Assembly: GCF_004297875.1 (NCBI RefSeq)
Contig: NZ_SCSK01000063.1
Coordinates: 1 to 64,000, forward strand
Length of the DNA: 64,000 nt
From: Pandoraea sp.
Lineage (GTDB): Bacteria > Pseudomonadota > Gammaproteobacteria > Burkholderiales > Burkholderiaceae
Direction: 5' to 3'
A model generated the notes under the pieces. It ran no database searches. It was given only the letters and a program-made list of their open reading frames with translations, and had not been told where the DNA came from. The position numbers were made by a program, and so were the translations under genes. Position 1 is the stretch's first letter, and each line of letters begins with the position of its first letter. Positions 9,663-18,957 of this stretch are shown here, one piece after another.

Positions 9663-10846
9663 ATATCCGTAAGTTCGTCGCCGGTACGTGCCGGGACGCA
9701 TTGCGCCAGATCCGCGAGGAAATCGGTCCCGATGCCGTGGTCCTGTCCAACCGCACGGTGGCCGGCGGTGTCGAAATCGTCGCATTGTGCGAGGCTGACC
9801 TGGCATCGCTGGCGAGCGCCTCGCCGAACCCGCCTGCCTCCAAGGCGCCCCGCGCGACGCTCGACCCGGCGCTGGCCGAAGCCATGATCGGCGAGATCCA
9901 GTCGATGCGCGGCCTGCTCGAGAACCAGGTAGCCGGCCTGTTGTGGAGCGAGCGCCAGCGTCGCACGCCCGCGCACGGCGAGATCCTGCGCACCCTGCTG
10001 GGCAGCGGTTTCAGCGCGCAACTCGCCAAGACGCTGCTGGAGGCGTTGCCGGCCGGGCACACGCGCGAAGCCGGACTGGCGTGGGTCAAGCAGGCGCTGA
10101 TGCGCAACCTGCCGATCATCGAAAACGAAAACGCCCTGATGGAGCGCGGCGGCGTGTATGCGCTGATGGGGCCGACCGGCGTGGGCAAGACCACCACCAC
10201 CGCCAAGCTCGCGGCGCGTTTCGTGATGCGCCACGGCGCCGACAAACTGGCGCTGCTGACCACCGACAGCTATCGGATCGGCGCGCACGAGCAGTTGCGC
10301 ATCTACGCCAAGATCCTCGGCGTGACCGTGCATGCGGTCAAGGACGCGGCCGACTTGCGCCTGGTGCTGGCCGAGCTGCGCAACAAACATACCGTGCTCA
10401 TCGATACGGTGGGCATGAGCCAGCGCGACCGTACCGTGCCGGAACAGGTCGCGATGCTGTGCGGCACCGACACGCCGGTACGCCGCCTGCTGCTGCTCAA
10501 CGCCACCAGCCACGGCGACACGCTCAACGAAGTCGTGCACGCCTATCAGTCGGCCGACGCAGCGAGCCTGGCCGGCTGCATTCTGACCAAGCTCGACGAG
10601 GCGACCAACCTGGGCGCGGCGCTCGATACGGTGATCCGCCACCGCTTGTCGGTGTATTACGTCTCGACCGGGCAGCGCGTGCCGGAAAACCTGCATGTGC
10701 CCGAGCGCGAGTTTCTGATCGACACGGCATTGAACGCCACGCGCGAGAACTCGCCGTTCGTGCCCGGCGCGGACGACATGCCGACGTTGCTCAGCCGCCT
10801 GGGCGGCAGCTCCGGCGCTTTTAGCGCGGAGGCTCGCCTTGGATAA
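9659..10846 (+). CDS. flhF: flagellar biosynthesis GTPase FlhF (SRP-type)
   Basis: FlhF is an SRP-family GTPase that sets the place, often the pole, where flagella are built. The 395-residue protein has a short N-terminal B-domain beginning NIRKFVAGTCRDALRQI, an N-domain, and the G-domain with P-loop GPTGVGKTT (residues 171-179), a DSYRIGAHEQL motif and DTVGMSQRD. The start is a TTG at 9659, six bases after GGAGG and overlapping the flhA stop. The B-domain linker is shorter than in many homologues. It is followed by flhG with an 8-base overlap, the usual pairing. Confidence 0.94.
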   Translation: MNIRKFVAGTCRDALRQIREEIGPDAVVLSNRTVAGGVEIVALCEADLASLASASPNPPASKAPRATLDPALAEAMIGEIQSMRGLLENQVAGLLWSERQRRTPAHGEILRTLLGSGFSAQLAKTLLEALPAGHTREAGLAWVKQALMRNLPIIENENALMERGGVYALMGPTGVGKTTTTAKLAARFVMRHGADKLALLTTDSYRIGAHEQLRIYAKILGVTVHAVKDAADLRLVLAELRNKHTVLIDTVGMSQRDRTVPEQVAMLCGTDTPVRRLLLLNATSHGDTLNEVVHAYQSADAASLAGCILTKLDEATNLGAALDTVIRHRLSVYYVSTGQRVPENLHVPEREFLIDTALNATRENSPFVPGADDMPTLLSRLGGSSGAFSAEARLG

Positions 10847-11681
10847 GCTCGTGCGGGATCAGGCCGAGGGTCTGCGCCGCCTGTTGCGGCGTCATGCGCC
10901 GCGCGTGGTGGCAATCGCCGGCGGCACGCCGCGCGGCGGGCAGACCAGCGTGGCCGTCGAGCTGGCGGCAGCGCTCGCGCAGCAGGGGCGCGACGTGCTG
11001 CTGCTGGACGAAACCGGTCATGCGTGCGGGGCGCTGGGCATCGCCTCGCACCACCATCTGGACGACGTGCTGGCCGGCGAGATGCCGCTGTCGATAGCGC
11101 AAACGCGCCTGCGCGACGGCTTTGCCGTGCTGCCGGCCGAGGCGCGCAAGATGACCGGTCCGGTCAGCGGGCAATGGCCGACGCGACTGGGCGCGACCGC
11201 CCCCGACATCGTGCTGATCGACGCCGCCGCGAGCCCGAGCGCGCCGCTCTCGTCGCTGGCGTGCCATGCGCAGGACGTGATGGTGGTGCTCACGCCGAAC
11301 GCCGAATCGATTACCGGTGCCTATGCGTGGATCAAGCGCGCCCACCTGACTCATGCGATTCCGCGCTTTCGCCTGCTGGCCAATCGCGCGGGCGAATCGG
11401 AGGCGGCGGTGATGTGCCGCAACCTGGCCGGCACCGCCAGCCGCTATCTGGCCGTCACGCTGGAGCTGGCCGGCTGCGTGCCGGCCGACCGCCAGCTGCA
11501 GCAGGCCCGGCAACTCCGCCGCTGCGTGGTCGATGCGTTCCCGGCCGCACCCGCGGCCGTGCAGTTCCGCCAGCTTGCCGCGACGCTGATGCAATGGCCG
11601 GCGGCCATGGGCGCGCCGCTGCCACTGGCGCGCAACAGCGCGGCCGGCGTCGCTCTTGCCGCGCAACCGTGCGCGAGTTGA
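10839..11681 (+). CDS. flhG: FlhG/FleN-like flagellar number regulator with degenerate P-loop
   Basis: FlhG is a MinD-type ATPase that works with FlhF to limit flagellar number. The 280-residue product begins with DQAEGLRRL (residues 7-15), matching the N-terminal DQAxxLR helix known to activate FlhF. The MinD fold follows, but the deviant Walker A motif is altered: GGTPRGGQTS stands where KGGxGKT is expected, so the P-loop lysine is Gln35, and the LLLDET segment lacks the usual DxD pattern. A C-terminal amphipathic stretch is not obvious. The start is TTG, with GCGGAGG upstream. Position between flhF and fliA supports the name; ATP hydrolysis is doubtful. Confidence 0.88.
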   Translation: MDKLVRDQAEGLRRLLRRHAPRVVAIAGGTPRGGQTSVAVELAAALAQQGRDVLLLDETGHACGALGIASHHHLDDVLAGEMPLSIAQTRLRDGFAVLPAEARKMTGPVSGQWPTRLGATAPDIVLIDAAASPSAPLSSLACHAQDVMVVLTPNAESITGAYAWIKRAHLTHAIPRFRLLANRAGESEAAVMCRNLAGTASRYLAVTLELAGCVPADRQLQQARQLRRCVVDAFPAAPAAVQFRQLAATLMQWPAAMGAPLPLARNSAAGVALAAQPCAS

Positions 11682-11695
11682 CCATGGGGGACGGC

Positions 11696-12427
11696 ATGTA
11701 TACGGCGCGCGGCACGGTTCAGACCAACGATCTGCTGGAGCAATATGCGCCGCTGGTGCGCCGCCTGGCGCTGCAGTTGATGGCCAAGCTGCCGGCCAGC
11801 GTCGAGCTCGACGATCTGGTGCAGGCCGGCATGCTCGGCCTGCTCGATGCCGAGAGCCGCTACCAGGAGACCCAGGGCGCGCAGTTCGAAACCTACGCCA
11901 GCCAGCGCATACGCGGCGCGATGCTCGACGAGCTGCGCGAAATGGACTGGGCCTCGCGCGGCGTGCGCAAGATCGCGCGCCAGATCGAACAGGCGGTGCA
12001 GCGGCTGCAACAGCGCCTGGGCCGCTCTCCGGCCGAGAGTGAAATCGCCACCGACATGCAGGTATCGCTCGAGGCATACCAGCAGATGCTGCAAGAGGCG
12101 CATGGCTGCCAACTGATCTACTACGAGGATTTCGAGGGGGACGACGAGGAGCCATTCCTCGATCGATTGAGCGCCGACCATCACGCCGATCCGTTGGCCG
12201 CGCTGCTCGACGACGACCTGCGCCAGGTGCTGTCCGATGCCATCGAGCGCCTGCCCGAACGCGAAAAGCTGCTGATGAGCCTGTACTACGAACAGGGGTT
12301 GAACCTGCGGGAAATCGGCGCGGTGCTCGAAGTCAGCGAGTCGCGCGTATGCCAGCTGCACAGCCAGGCGATTTCGCGCCTGCGCGTGCGTCTGCGCGAA
12401 CAGGCCTGGACCACCTCGGGGCAATGA
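11696..12427 (+). CDS. fliA: RNA polymerase sigma factor FliA (sigma-28)
   Basis: FliA directs transcription of late flagellar and chemotaxis genes. The 243-residue protein shows sigma region 2 (YAPLVRRLALQLMAKLPASVELDDL; FETYASQRIRGAMLDELRE), region 3 (a helical stretch with LGRSPAESEIA) and region 4 with the helix-turn-helix LREIGAVLEVSESRVCQL. The ATG at 11696 is chosen over 11684 because GGGGGA lies before it and homologues start MY. It closes the flhB operon and meets flgN tail to tail. Its anti-sigma factor flgM is encoded 500 bases away on the other strand. Confidence 0.96.
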   Translation: MYTARGTVQTNDLLEQYAPLVRRLALQLMAKLPASVELDDLVQAGMLGLLDAESRYQETQGAQFETYASQRIRGAMLDELREMDWASRGVRKIARQIEQAVQRLQQRLGRSPAESEIATDMQVSLEAYQQMLQEAHGCQLIYYEDFEGDDEEPFLDRLSADHHADPLAALLDDDLRQVLSDAIERLPEREKLLMSLYYEQGLNLREIGAVLEVSESRVCQLHSQAISRLRVRLREQAWTTSGQ

Positions 12428-12489
12428 AGCTGCGTCCGGCCGAATGCCGATGACGCAGGCGCTCGAAAGTGCCGCGCCTGCGGCGCGCC

Positions 12490-12942
12490 TCAGGCCGTGA
12501 CGCTGCCGCCGCCGAGCGTCGCCTGCTGGCGGCCGTCGGGGCCATAAAGCGGTTCGCCGGCGCCCACGTTGAGAGCGGCCAGCGCGCGCTGGGTGTAATT
12601 CAGGCGCGTGCGGATCAGGCTGCCGTTGATATCGTTATTGCGTTTGGCCACGGCGGCCAGCGCCAGCAGTTCGGCCCAGGCCTGGCCGATCTCGGGGTCG
12701 CACGCGGCGGCCGCCTCGCCGCCGGCGCGTCCCGCGCCGAAACCCATCTCATGCAAGCGCCGGTCGCGGTCGCGGCCGTGCCCGGCCAGTTCGGCGACCA
12801 GCTGGGCTTTGCGTTCCGTCAATGCCGGCAACGGCTCGAGCGAGCCGGCCACGAGTGCCTGCTGCTCCTCATCGAGCACGGCCGCGAAGACCGCGACGGC
12901 GGCGTGTTCGTTGGCAATGGCGCTCAGCAAATCCTGTTTCAT
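12490..12942 (-). CDS. flgN: flagella synthesis protein / FlgK-FlgL chaperone FlgN
   Basis: FlgN is a cytoplasmic export chaperone for the hook-filament junction proteins FlgK and FlgL. The 150-residue product is helical and rich in Ala, Glu and Leu, with the segment FAAVLDEEQQALVAGSLEPL and the family-like LTERKAQLVAEL followed by a C-terminal region. The start ATG at 12942 overlaps the flgM stop by four bases, the usual flgM-flgN pairing. Both are read leftward toward fliA. I see only a short GC-rich hairpin, no U-tract terminator, in the 62 bases between fliA and flgN. Confidence 0.9.
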   Translation of the reverse strand: MKQDLLSAIANEHAAVAVFAAVLDEEQQALVAGSLEPLPALTERKAQLVAELAGHGRDRDRRLHEMGFGAGRAGGEAAAACDPEIGQAWAELLALAAVAKRNNDINGSLIRTRLNYTQRALAALNVGAGEPLYGPDGRQQATLGGGSVTA

Positions 12943-13283
12943 GATTTCTTCTGGGCACTGAGCAGATCGCGCACGGAGTTGATCAGTCCGCTGGCGATCT
13001 TGTCGGGGTTGATGGCGAGCTTGCCCTCGCTGATGGCCTGCTTGAGTTCGGCCACCCGGGCGGTATCGATATCGGCCGCGCCGGACTGCGCCAGCTGCGT
13101 CTGCAACGCTTGCATGTGGCTGGCCAGCGGGCTCAGGCTGACCGCGTCGCCCTCCAGGCTGCTGCCGGCACTCGCCCCGGCCGCACCCGGCCCGGGCGCG
13201 CCGGCGTTGTTCGTGGTGCGCGCGGTGCCGCCCTTGACAGCGGACGTCCCGGTCACTTTATTGGCGGATTGTTGGATTTTCAT
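12939..13283 (-). CDS. flgM: anti-sigma-28 factor FlgM
   Basis: FlgM binds FliA until the hook is complete, then is exported through the flagellum. The start at 13283 gives a 114-residue protein beginning MKIQQSANK, as expected for the family; a longer reading frame upstream has no family resemblance. The first 60 residues are Gly/Ala/Thr-rich and disordered-looking. The C-terminal half, DTARVAELKQAISEGKLAINPDKIASGLI, is the sigma-binding helix region. It overlaps flgN by four bases. A sequence closely matching a sigma-28 promoter lies 26 bases upstream of the start. Confidence 0.94.
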   Translation of the reverse strand: MKIQQSANKVTGTSAVKGGTARTTNNAGAPGPGAAGASAGSSLEGDAVSLSPLASHMQALQTQLAQSGAADIDTARVAELKQAISEGKLAINPDKIASGLINSVRDLLSAQKKS

Positions 13284-13308
13284 CATCTTTTCCCAGAATC
13301 TTGCCTGT

Positions 13309-13335
13309 TTAACGGCAGCATCTTGCGGAACTTTA
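13309..13335 (-). promoter_or_regulatory. sigma-28-type promoter for flgM-flgN
   Basis: On the minus strand TAAAGTTC, 11 bases, then GCCGTTAA. The enteric sigma-28 consensus is TAAAGTTT-N11-GCCGATAA, so 14 of 16 positions match with exact spacing. The -10 element ends 26 bases before the flgM ATG. It fits the known scheme in which flgM is boosted by the sigma factor it inhibits. Confidence 0.85.
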
Positions 13336-13410
13336 ACAGCGTACCGCGGCCCGCGCACTACCCGCCCGCCAAGGGGGTGCGTCCTCGGACCGGCGCGGCG
13401 CTCCGGCGCC

Positions 13411-14172
13411 TCACAACGAAACGATGACCTCCACTCCGCCGGAGCGGTCATGGGCCACCACGCCGCTGACCACTTGTCCCGAGCGCATCCGCACCTGAAC
13501 CATCTGACCCACGCTGGCGCGCGTCAGGACCTGGCCTTCGGCGCTGACCTCGAAATGGCTGCCCTTGGCCACCACACGCAAATTCTGCCCCTGTTGCACG
13601 ACGATGGCGCCATGCAGTAAATCTTGCCGAATCGGCAGGCCGGCGGTGATCATGTTTTGCGCGACCTGGCCGATCGCCTGACCCGGATCGGTCACGATCG
13701 AGCGCGGCAGCAGCGTCAGATCGCCTTGCCGCGCGATCAGGTCGCCCGCCTGAATGGTTTGTCCGGCGCTGATCTGGCGCCCGGCTACGAAATAGGTCGC
13801 ATCGACCGCGATGCGCGCTTGCAGATAAAGCGTCCAGGGCCGCGCGCCGCTGCAGCGCACGCCCACGCTGGTGGTGCCCCACAGGCGCGCGCCGGGCGGC
13901 AGGAACGCTTCCATCGCGGTGCATGCTGCCATGCGGTTCGAGACCGCCTCGCCCAGCGTGATCTTGACAGTGCCGGGCATGCCGCTGGTCTGCGCCTGCA
14001 GGAACGACAGCGCCGTCTGCCGGATCGTCTGCGGGTCCTGCCACGCGTCGGGCAGGGTGGCCGGCGCGGTCGCGGCGAGTGCCGGCGCGCCCGCGCACAG
14101 CAGCGCGAGCAGCGCCGGAAGCAGGCATCGCGCGCGGCGCGCCAGGGCGGGGAGGGGCAGCTTGGTTGTCAT
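13411..14172 (-). CDS. flgA: flagellar P-ring assembly chaperone FlgA
   Basis: FlgA is a periplasmic chaperone for FlgI polymerisation. The start at 14172 gives 253 residues beginning with an arginine-containing signal peptide (MTTKLPLPALARRARCLLPALLALL, cleavage likely after ALA). The C-terminal half holds the SAF domain, with AGRQISAGQTIQAGDLIARQ, the stretch GQNLRVVAKGSHFEVSAEGQ, and the end LTRASVGQMVQVRMRSGQVV. An ATG at 14190 is also possible; neither has a strong ribosome site. It is divergent from flgB across 273 bases, in which I see two AT-richer dyads but no promoter I would defend. Confidence 0.94.
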   Translation of the reverse strand: MTTKLPLPALARRARCLLPALLALLCAGAPALAATAPATLPDAWQDPQTIRQTALSFLQAQTSGMPGTVKITLGEAVSNRMAACTAMEAFLPPGARLWGTTSVGVRCSGARPWTLYLQARIAVDATYFVAGRQISAGQTIQAGDLIARQGDLTLLPRSIVTDPGQAIGQVAQNMITAGLPIRQDLLHGAIVVQQGQNLRVVAKGSHFEVSAEGQVLTRASVGQMVQVRMRSGQVVSGVVAHDRSGGVEVIVSL

Positions 14173-14445
14173 CGTTTCGGATCCACTCATGCGGCGCCGG
14201 CGGCAGTGCGCCGGGTCTTTTTCACGCTTGCATTCTAGCCACGCAAGCGCTCGGGGCATGGGTGGAATTGGACGGCAAATTGCGGCCTGTTCGGGCAATT
14301 GATCCCGGCGTGACGAATCTAGAATGCCTCACATGCCAAAAGGTCTCGAGGCGTTGGCGCGGGCGCTGCCCGCATTGCCGCGACGAGCGCCATGGCACGG
14401 CAAAACCATTGGAGCGCGCCGGGGCGCGCAGAGGTCGAGGACGGC

Positions 14446-14895
14446 ATGATCGACAAACTGGATGCAGCTTTGCGTTTTAACCAGGACGCGCTGGATTTAC
14501 GGGCCTACCGGCAGGAGGTCCTGTCGTCCAACATCGCCAATGCCGACACACCGGGGTACAGGGCGCGCGACTTCGCTTTCGGCAGCGCGCTGGCGCAGGC
14601 CGTCGAGCGTGGCACGCAGGCCGCCCAGGCCGTCACGTCGCAGCCGGGGCAGCCGGTGCTGCTGCGCACCTCGGCGCGGCAGTTCGCCGGCCAGGCGATG
14701 CCTTCGACCAATGCCGGCGCGCCGGCGGGCGTTGACCTCGCGTATCGGGTGCCGTACCAGCCGAGCGTGGACGGCAACACCGTCGATCTCGATAACGAGC
14801 GAGTCAGGTTTGCCGATAACGTCGTGCATTACGAGACGGGACTGACGGTCATATCCAACCAGATCAAGCAAATGCTGGCGGCGATCCAGCAATAG
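14446..14895 (+). CDS. flgB: flagellar proximal rod protein FlgB
   Basis: FlgB is the rod subunit next to the MS ring and FliE. The start at 14446 gives 149 residues beginning [11 protein letters not shown], in line with the family. The rod motif [17 protein letters not shown] is near residue 29, and the C-terminal helix ends [13 protein letters not shown]. The upstream in-frame ATG at 14392 would add a non-conserved stretch. It opens the flgBCDEFGHIJ operon. The 273-base divergent region toward flgA should carry its promoter. Confidence 0.95.
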   Translation: MIDKLDAALRFNQDALDLRAYRQEVLSSNIANADTPGYRARDFAFGSALAQAVERGTQAAQAVTSQPGQPVLLRTSARQFAGQAMPSTNAGAPAGVDLAYRVPYQPSVDGNTVDLDNERVRFADNVVHYETGLTVISNQIKQMLAAIQQ

Positions 14896-14905
14896 GGGTG
14901 AATCC

Positions 14906-15307
14906 ATGGCACTGATGAGCATTTTCGATGTGGCCGGCTCGGCCATGACCGCACAGTCCGAGCGCATGAATGTGGCCGCCAGCAATATGGCCAACGCCGA
15001 CAGCGTGACCGGTCCGGACGGTCAGCCGTATCGCGCCCGGCAGGTGGTGTTTCAGACCGACCCGGCCGGTCAGGGCGTGGGCGGGGTGCGCGTGGCAGGC
15101 GTGATTCAGGACCCGTCGCCGATGAAAAAGGTCTACGACCCGAAAAACCCGGCGGCCGACGCCAGCGGCTACGTCACGATGCCCAACGTCGACATGACCG
15201 ATGAAATGGTCAACATGATCTCGGCTTCGCGTTCGTACCAGGCCAACGTCGAAGTGCTCAATACCGCCAAGACGTTGATGCTCAAGACGCTCACGATCGG
15301 CCAATAA
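14906..15307 (+). CDS. flgC: flagellar proximal rod protein FlgC
   Basis: FlgC builds the proximal rod together with FlgB and FlgF. The 133-residue protein opens with the typical helix [28 protein letters not shown] and closes with [33 protein letters not shown] in several conserved pieces. Length equals the family norm. An AGGGGTG ribosome site lies six bases before the ATG. It is ten bases downstream of flgB. Confidence 0.96.
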   Translation: MALMSIFDVAGSAMTAQSERMNVAASNMANADSVTGPDGQPYRARQVVFQTDPAGQGVGGVRVAGVIQDPSPMKKVYDPKNPAADASGYVTMPNVDMTDEMVNMISASRSYQANVEVLNTAKTLMLKTLTIGQ

Positions 15308-15319
15308 AGGAGCGCCGCC

Positions 15320-16033
15320 ATGACCACCATTACCGGCTCCAACGGCCAGTTTTCCAGCAGTTTCCTGGATGCCGTCAACGGCACCAGCGGCAGCGGCGGC
15401 ACCTCGGGCTCGGGCAGCGCCTCGGGCACCGGCAGCGCTACCAGCCTGCAGAACAATTTTCTGCAACTGCTGGTCGCGCAGATGAACAACCAGGATCCGC
15501 TCAACCCGATGGACAACTCGCAGGTGACCTCGCAACTGGCGCAGATCAGCACCGTCAGCGGCCTGAACCAGCTCAACACGACGCTCTCGTCGATCACCGG
15601 CCAGATCAATTCATCGCAGAACCTGCAGGCCGCCGGCCTGGTCGGCAAGGGCGTGCTGGTGCCGGGCAGCACGGTGGGGGTGACCGGCGGGCAGGCGACG
15701 CCGTTCGGCGTGCAACTGCCGGCAGCGGCCGACACCGTCACGGTCGACATCGTCAGCCCGAGCGGCGCGACGGTGCGCACCCTGCACGAGGGCGCGCTGG
15801 CCGCCGGGCCTCAGGTCCTGACGTGGGACGGCAAGGACAACAACGGCGTCACGGTCGCCGACGGCAGCTATACCGTGAAAGTCAGCGCCACCGCCAATGG
15901 CCAGAACGTCGGGCCGACGGCATTGAACTACCAGGTGGTCAGCAGCGTGGTGACCGGGGCCAATGGCGCACCGTCGCTCAATCTCGGCACAGGCGGCGTG
16001 GTCAGCCTGAGCAGTGTCCAGGAAATTTTGTAG
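15320..16033 (+). CDS. flgD: flagellar hook assembly scaffold FlgD
   Basis: FlgD is the temporary cap that helps hook subunits (FlgE) polymerise. The 237-residue protein has a Gly/Ser-rich N-terminal region, the FlgD core FLQLLVAQMNNQDPLNPMDN with TSQLAQISTVSGLNQLN, and a C-terminal Ig-like FLG domain (DIVSPSGATVRTLHEGAL; WDGKDNNGVTVADGSY). Its spacing of 12 bases from flgC and 51 from flgE fits the operon. The low-complexity Gly/Ser insert near residues 20-42 is unremarkable. Confidence 0.96.
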   Translation: MTTITGSNGQFSSSFLDAVNGTSGSGGTSGSGSASGTGSATSLQNNFLQLLVAQMNNQDPLNPMDNSQVTSQLAQISTVSGLNQLNTTLSSITGQINSSQNLQAAGLVGKGVLVPGSTVGVTGGQATPFGVQLPAAADTVTVDIVSPSGATVRTLHEGALAAGPQVLTWDGKDNNGVTVADGSYTVKVSATANGQNVGPTALNYQVVSSVVTGANGAPSLNLGTGGVVSLSSVQEIL

Positions 16034-16084
16034 GCGCGGCCTGACGCATGTGCGTCAACTGCACTCGCTTCCAAGGGGTTTGAT

Positions 16085-17332
16085 ATGAGTTTTTCCACAG
16101 CTTTGAGCGGCCTCGATGCGGCGTCCCAGAATCTGGACGTGATCGGCAACAACGTGGCCAATGCCAGCACCGTCGGCTTCAAGGAAGGCGAGGCGCTGTT
16201 CTCCGACATCTACGCCAACTCGATGTCGGGCTCCGGCAACAACCAGATCGGCATGGGCACGCGCGTGACCGGCGTCGAGCAGCAGTTCACGCAGGGCGAC
16301 CCGACCGTGACCAACCAGTCGCTCGACCTGGCGATCAACGGCAACGGCCTGTTCCGGCTCAACGACAACGGCACCACGGTGTATTCGCGCAACGGCCAGT
16401 TCCAGCTCGACAAGAACGGCTACATCGTCAACGCCAATGGCGATCGCCTGACCGGCTATGGCGCCAACACGACCGGCGTGATCAACAGCGTCAGTCCGCA
16501 GGATCTGCAGATTCCGACCGGCTACATCGCGCCGTTGGCCACCTCGACGATCGCCGGGCAGTTCAATCTGGATTCGCGCACTGCGGCGATTCCGTCGACC
16601 ACGGCGTTCAACCCGGCCGACACAACGACCTACACCAATGGCACGTCGGTGAACGTCTACGATTCGCTGGGCAACCAGCACTCGGTCAATCTGTATTTCG
16701 TCAATCGTGGCCCGGATCCGGTCACCGGCCTGGGCACCTGGAACGTGTACGGTACGATCGACGGCAGCACGCCGATCGGCGCCGCGCCGGGGCTGATCGA
16801 CACGCTAACCTTCAATACCGCCGGTGGCCTGGCCAGCGGCGGCGGGCCGATCACGCTGCCCACCATCAGTTACGGCAACGGTTCCTCGAGCGTGAGCAAC
16901 ATGACGCTGACCCTGAACGGAACCACGCAATACGGCAGCACCTACGCGGTCAATGCGCTGCAGCCCAACGGCTACGCCACCGGCCAGTTGAGCGGCTTTA
17001 CCATCGGCAACGACGGCATCATCACCGGCACCTACTCGAACGGGCAGTCGGCCACACTTGGGCAGGTCGCGCTGGCCAACTTCAATAACCCGCAGGGGCT
17101 GGTACCCACCGGCAACAACGCCTGGGTCGAGTCGGCCACCTCGGGCGCGCCCAAGGTCGGCGTGCCGGGCAGTTCCAACCTCGGCAGCCTGCAGTCGGGC
17201 GCGGTCGAGAGCTCGAACGTCAATCTCACGGCCGAACTGGTCAACATGATCACCGCGCAGCGCAACTACCAGGCCAATGCGCAGACCATCAAGACGGAGA
17301 ACCAGCTGGTGCAGACGCTGGTGAACCTGTAA
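16085..17332 (+). CDS. flgE: flagellar hook protein FlgE
   Basis: FlgE is the subunit of the curved hook outside the cell. The 415-residue protein begins with the axial-protein helix SFSTALSGLDAASQNLDVIG and the NNVANASTVGFKEG motif. Domain D1 contains the NQSLDLAINGNGLFRL turn. The central domains are Thr/Gly-rich, and the protein ends ELVNMITAQRNYQANAQTI. E. coli FlgE has about 400 residues. It follows flgD by 51 bases. Confidence 0.97.
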   Translation: MSFSTALSGLDAASQNLDVIGNNVANASTVGFKEGEALFSDIYANSMSGSGNNQIGMGTRVTGVEQQFTQGDPTVTNQSLDLAINGNGLFRLNDNGTTVYSRNGQFQLDKNGYIVNANGDRLTGYGANTTGVINSVSPQDLQIPTGYIAPLATSTIAGQFNLDSRTAAIPSTTAFNPADTTTYTNGTSVNVYDSLGNQHSVNLYFVNRGPDPVTGLGTWNVYGTIDGSTPIGAAPGLIDTLTFNTAGGLASGGGPITLPTISYGNGSSSVSNMTLTLNGTTQYGSTYAVNALQPNGYATGQLSGFTIGNDGIITGTYSNGQSATLGQVALANFNNPQGLVPTGNNAWVESATSGAPKVGVPGSSNLGSLQSGAVESSNVNLTAELVNMITAQRNYQANAQTIKTENQLVQTLVNL

Positions 17333-17363
17333 TGCACGCCGCTCGCTTGCCGCGGAGGATCTC

Positions 17364-18107
17364 ATGGATCGCGTGATTTATCTGGCGCTCAGCGGCGCAC
17401 AACAGGCCTTCGAACAGCAGGCCGTGACCGAAAACAACGTGGCCAACGTCTCCACGCCCGGCTTTCGGGCGCAGCTCAGCGCCTACCGGCAAGTGCCGGT
17501 GGTCGGCGGCAGCGGCAATCCGACCCGCGTGTTCGTCACGGCCTCGACCCCGGGGGCCGACTTCACGCCGGGGCCGATCATGCAGACCGGCCGCCCGCTG
17601 GACGTGGCGGTGCAGGGCGACGGCTGGCTGGCCGTCAATACCGCCAACGGCGGCGAGGCCTACACGCGCGCCGGCGATATCCAGATCAATCCGGACGGCG
17701 GCCAGCTGACCATCAACGGCTTGCCGGTGATGGGTTCCAGCGGGCCGCTGGCCGTGCCGCCCGGCGCGGCCATCACGATTGCCAAGGACGGCACCATCTC
17801 GGCACTGGGACAGGGCGACCCGCCCAACTCGGTGGCGGTGATCGGCCAGCTCAAGCTGGTCAACCCGCCGACGTCCTCGCTGGTGCGCGGCGACGACGGG
17901 CTGTTTCGCCTGGCCAACGGCCAGCCGGCGCCGGCCGATCCGAACGTCACGGTGCTCTCGGGCGCGCTGGAGGGCAGCAATGTCAATCCGGTCACCGGCA
18001 TGGTCGACATGATCGCCCAGGCGCGCGATTTCCAGATGCACATGAAGGTGCTGCAAAACGCCGACACCAACGACCAAAGCGCCAACCAGCTGTTGACCTT
18101 CAACTGA
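17364..18107 (+). CDS. flgF: flagellar proximal rod protein FlgF
   Basis: FlgF is a rod subunit related to FlgG. The 247-residue protein starts [20 protein letters not shown] with [19 protein letters not shown], contains [15 protein letters not shown], and ends with [19 protein letters not shown]. It is at the usual position between flgE and flgG. Compared with flgG it lacks the second TGFKKS wording, which separates the two paralogues. Confidence 0.96.
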   Translation: MDRVIYLALSGAQQAFEQQAVTENNVANVSTPGFRAQLSAYRQVPVVGGSGNPTRVFVTASTPGADFTPGPIMQTGRPLDVAVQGDGWLAVNTANGGEAYTRAGDIQINPDGGQLTINGLPVMGSSGPLAVPPGAAITIAKDGTISALGQGDPPNSVAVIGQLKLVNPPTSSLVRGDDGLFRLANGQPAPADPNVTVLSGALEGSNVNPVTGMVDMIAQARDFQMHMKVLQNADTNDQSANQLLTFN

Positions 18108-18153
18108 CGCGCCGCCCGCGCGCGCGCCACCGATTCCTGCAGGAGAACGCCGC

Positions 18154-18936
18154 ATGATCCGCTCGCTATACATCGCCAAGACCGGCATGGATGCCCAGCA
18201 AACCGAAATGGACGTGATTTCGAACAACCTGGCCAACGTCAGCACCACCGGCTTCAAGAAAAGCCGTGCGGTGTTCGAAGACCTGATGTACCAGACCATC
18301 CGCCAGCCGGGCGCGCAGTCCTCGCAGCAGACCCAGTTGCCGTCCGGGCTGCAGTTGGGCACCGGCGTCGAGCCGGTATCGACCGAGAAGATTTTCACGC
18401 AGGGCAATCCGCAGCAAACCGGCAATCCGAACGACGTGGCGATCCAGGGCGACGGCTTCTTCCAGGTTCTGTTGCCCGACGGCACGACCGGCTACACGCG
18501 CGATGGCTCGTTCACGAAAGACAGCAATGGCCAGTTGGTGACCGCCAGCGGCTATCCGCTGCAGCCGGCCATCACCATCCCGGCCAACGCGCTGACCATG
18601 ACCATCGGCACCGACGGCGTGGTGTCGGTCACGCAGCCTGGGTCGGCGGCCAACGTGCAGGTCGGCACCATCCAGCTGGCCACCTTCGTGAACAATGCGG
18701 GGCTGCAAAGCAAGGGGCAGAACCTGTATCTCGAGACCGCGGCCTCGGGCGCGCCGAACGTCACCGCGCCGGGCACCAATGGCTCGGGCACGCTGGCCCA
18801 GAATTATGTGGAGTCCTCCAACGTCAACGTGGTGGAGGAGCTGGTCAATATGATTCAAGCGCAGCGGGCCTACCAGATCAACAGCAAGGCGGTCACGGCA
18901 TCGGACCAGATGCTGCAGACCCTGACGCAGCTTTGA
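18154..18936 (+). CDS. flgG: flagellar distal rod protein FlgG
   Basis: FlgG forms the distal rod that crosses the peptidoglycan and outer membrane. The 260-residue protein shows [19 protein letters not shown] and [21 protein letters not shown], the [18 protein letters not shown] segment, and the end [20 protein letters not shown]. Length (260) equals that of enteric FlgG. A GGAG element precedes the ATG. flgH follows after 21 bases. Confidence 0.97.
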   Translation: MIRSLYIAKTGMDAQQTEMDVISNNLANVSTTGFKKSRAVFEDLMYQTIRQPGAQSSQQTQLPSGLQLGTGVEPVSTEKIFTQGNPQQTGNPNDVAIQGDGFFQVLLPDGTTGYTRDGSFTKDSNGQLVTASGYPLQPAITIPANALTMTIGTDGVVSVTQPGSAANVQVGTIQLATFVNNAGLQSKGQNLYLETAASGAPNVTAPGTNGSGTLAQNYVESSNVNVVEELVNMIQAQRAYQINSKAVTASDQMLQTLTQL

Positions 18937-18957
18937 GTCCGTCGGGCGGAACTTGAT

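Noticed and set aside
7443..9806. A 787-codon open frame on the minus strand opposite flhA
   Set aside because: It mirrors the flhA codons, is rich in Arg, His and Gln, and shows no domain.
14173..14445. Possible FlhDC-type box between flgA and flgB (GCAAATTGC and GGGCAATTGATCCC dyads)
   Set aside because: The match to the enteric FlhDC consensus is weak and I do not know the form of the site in this group.
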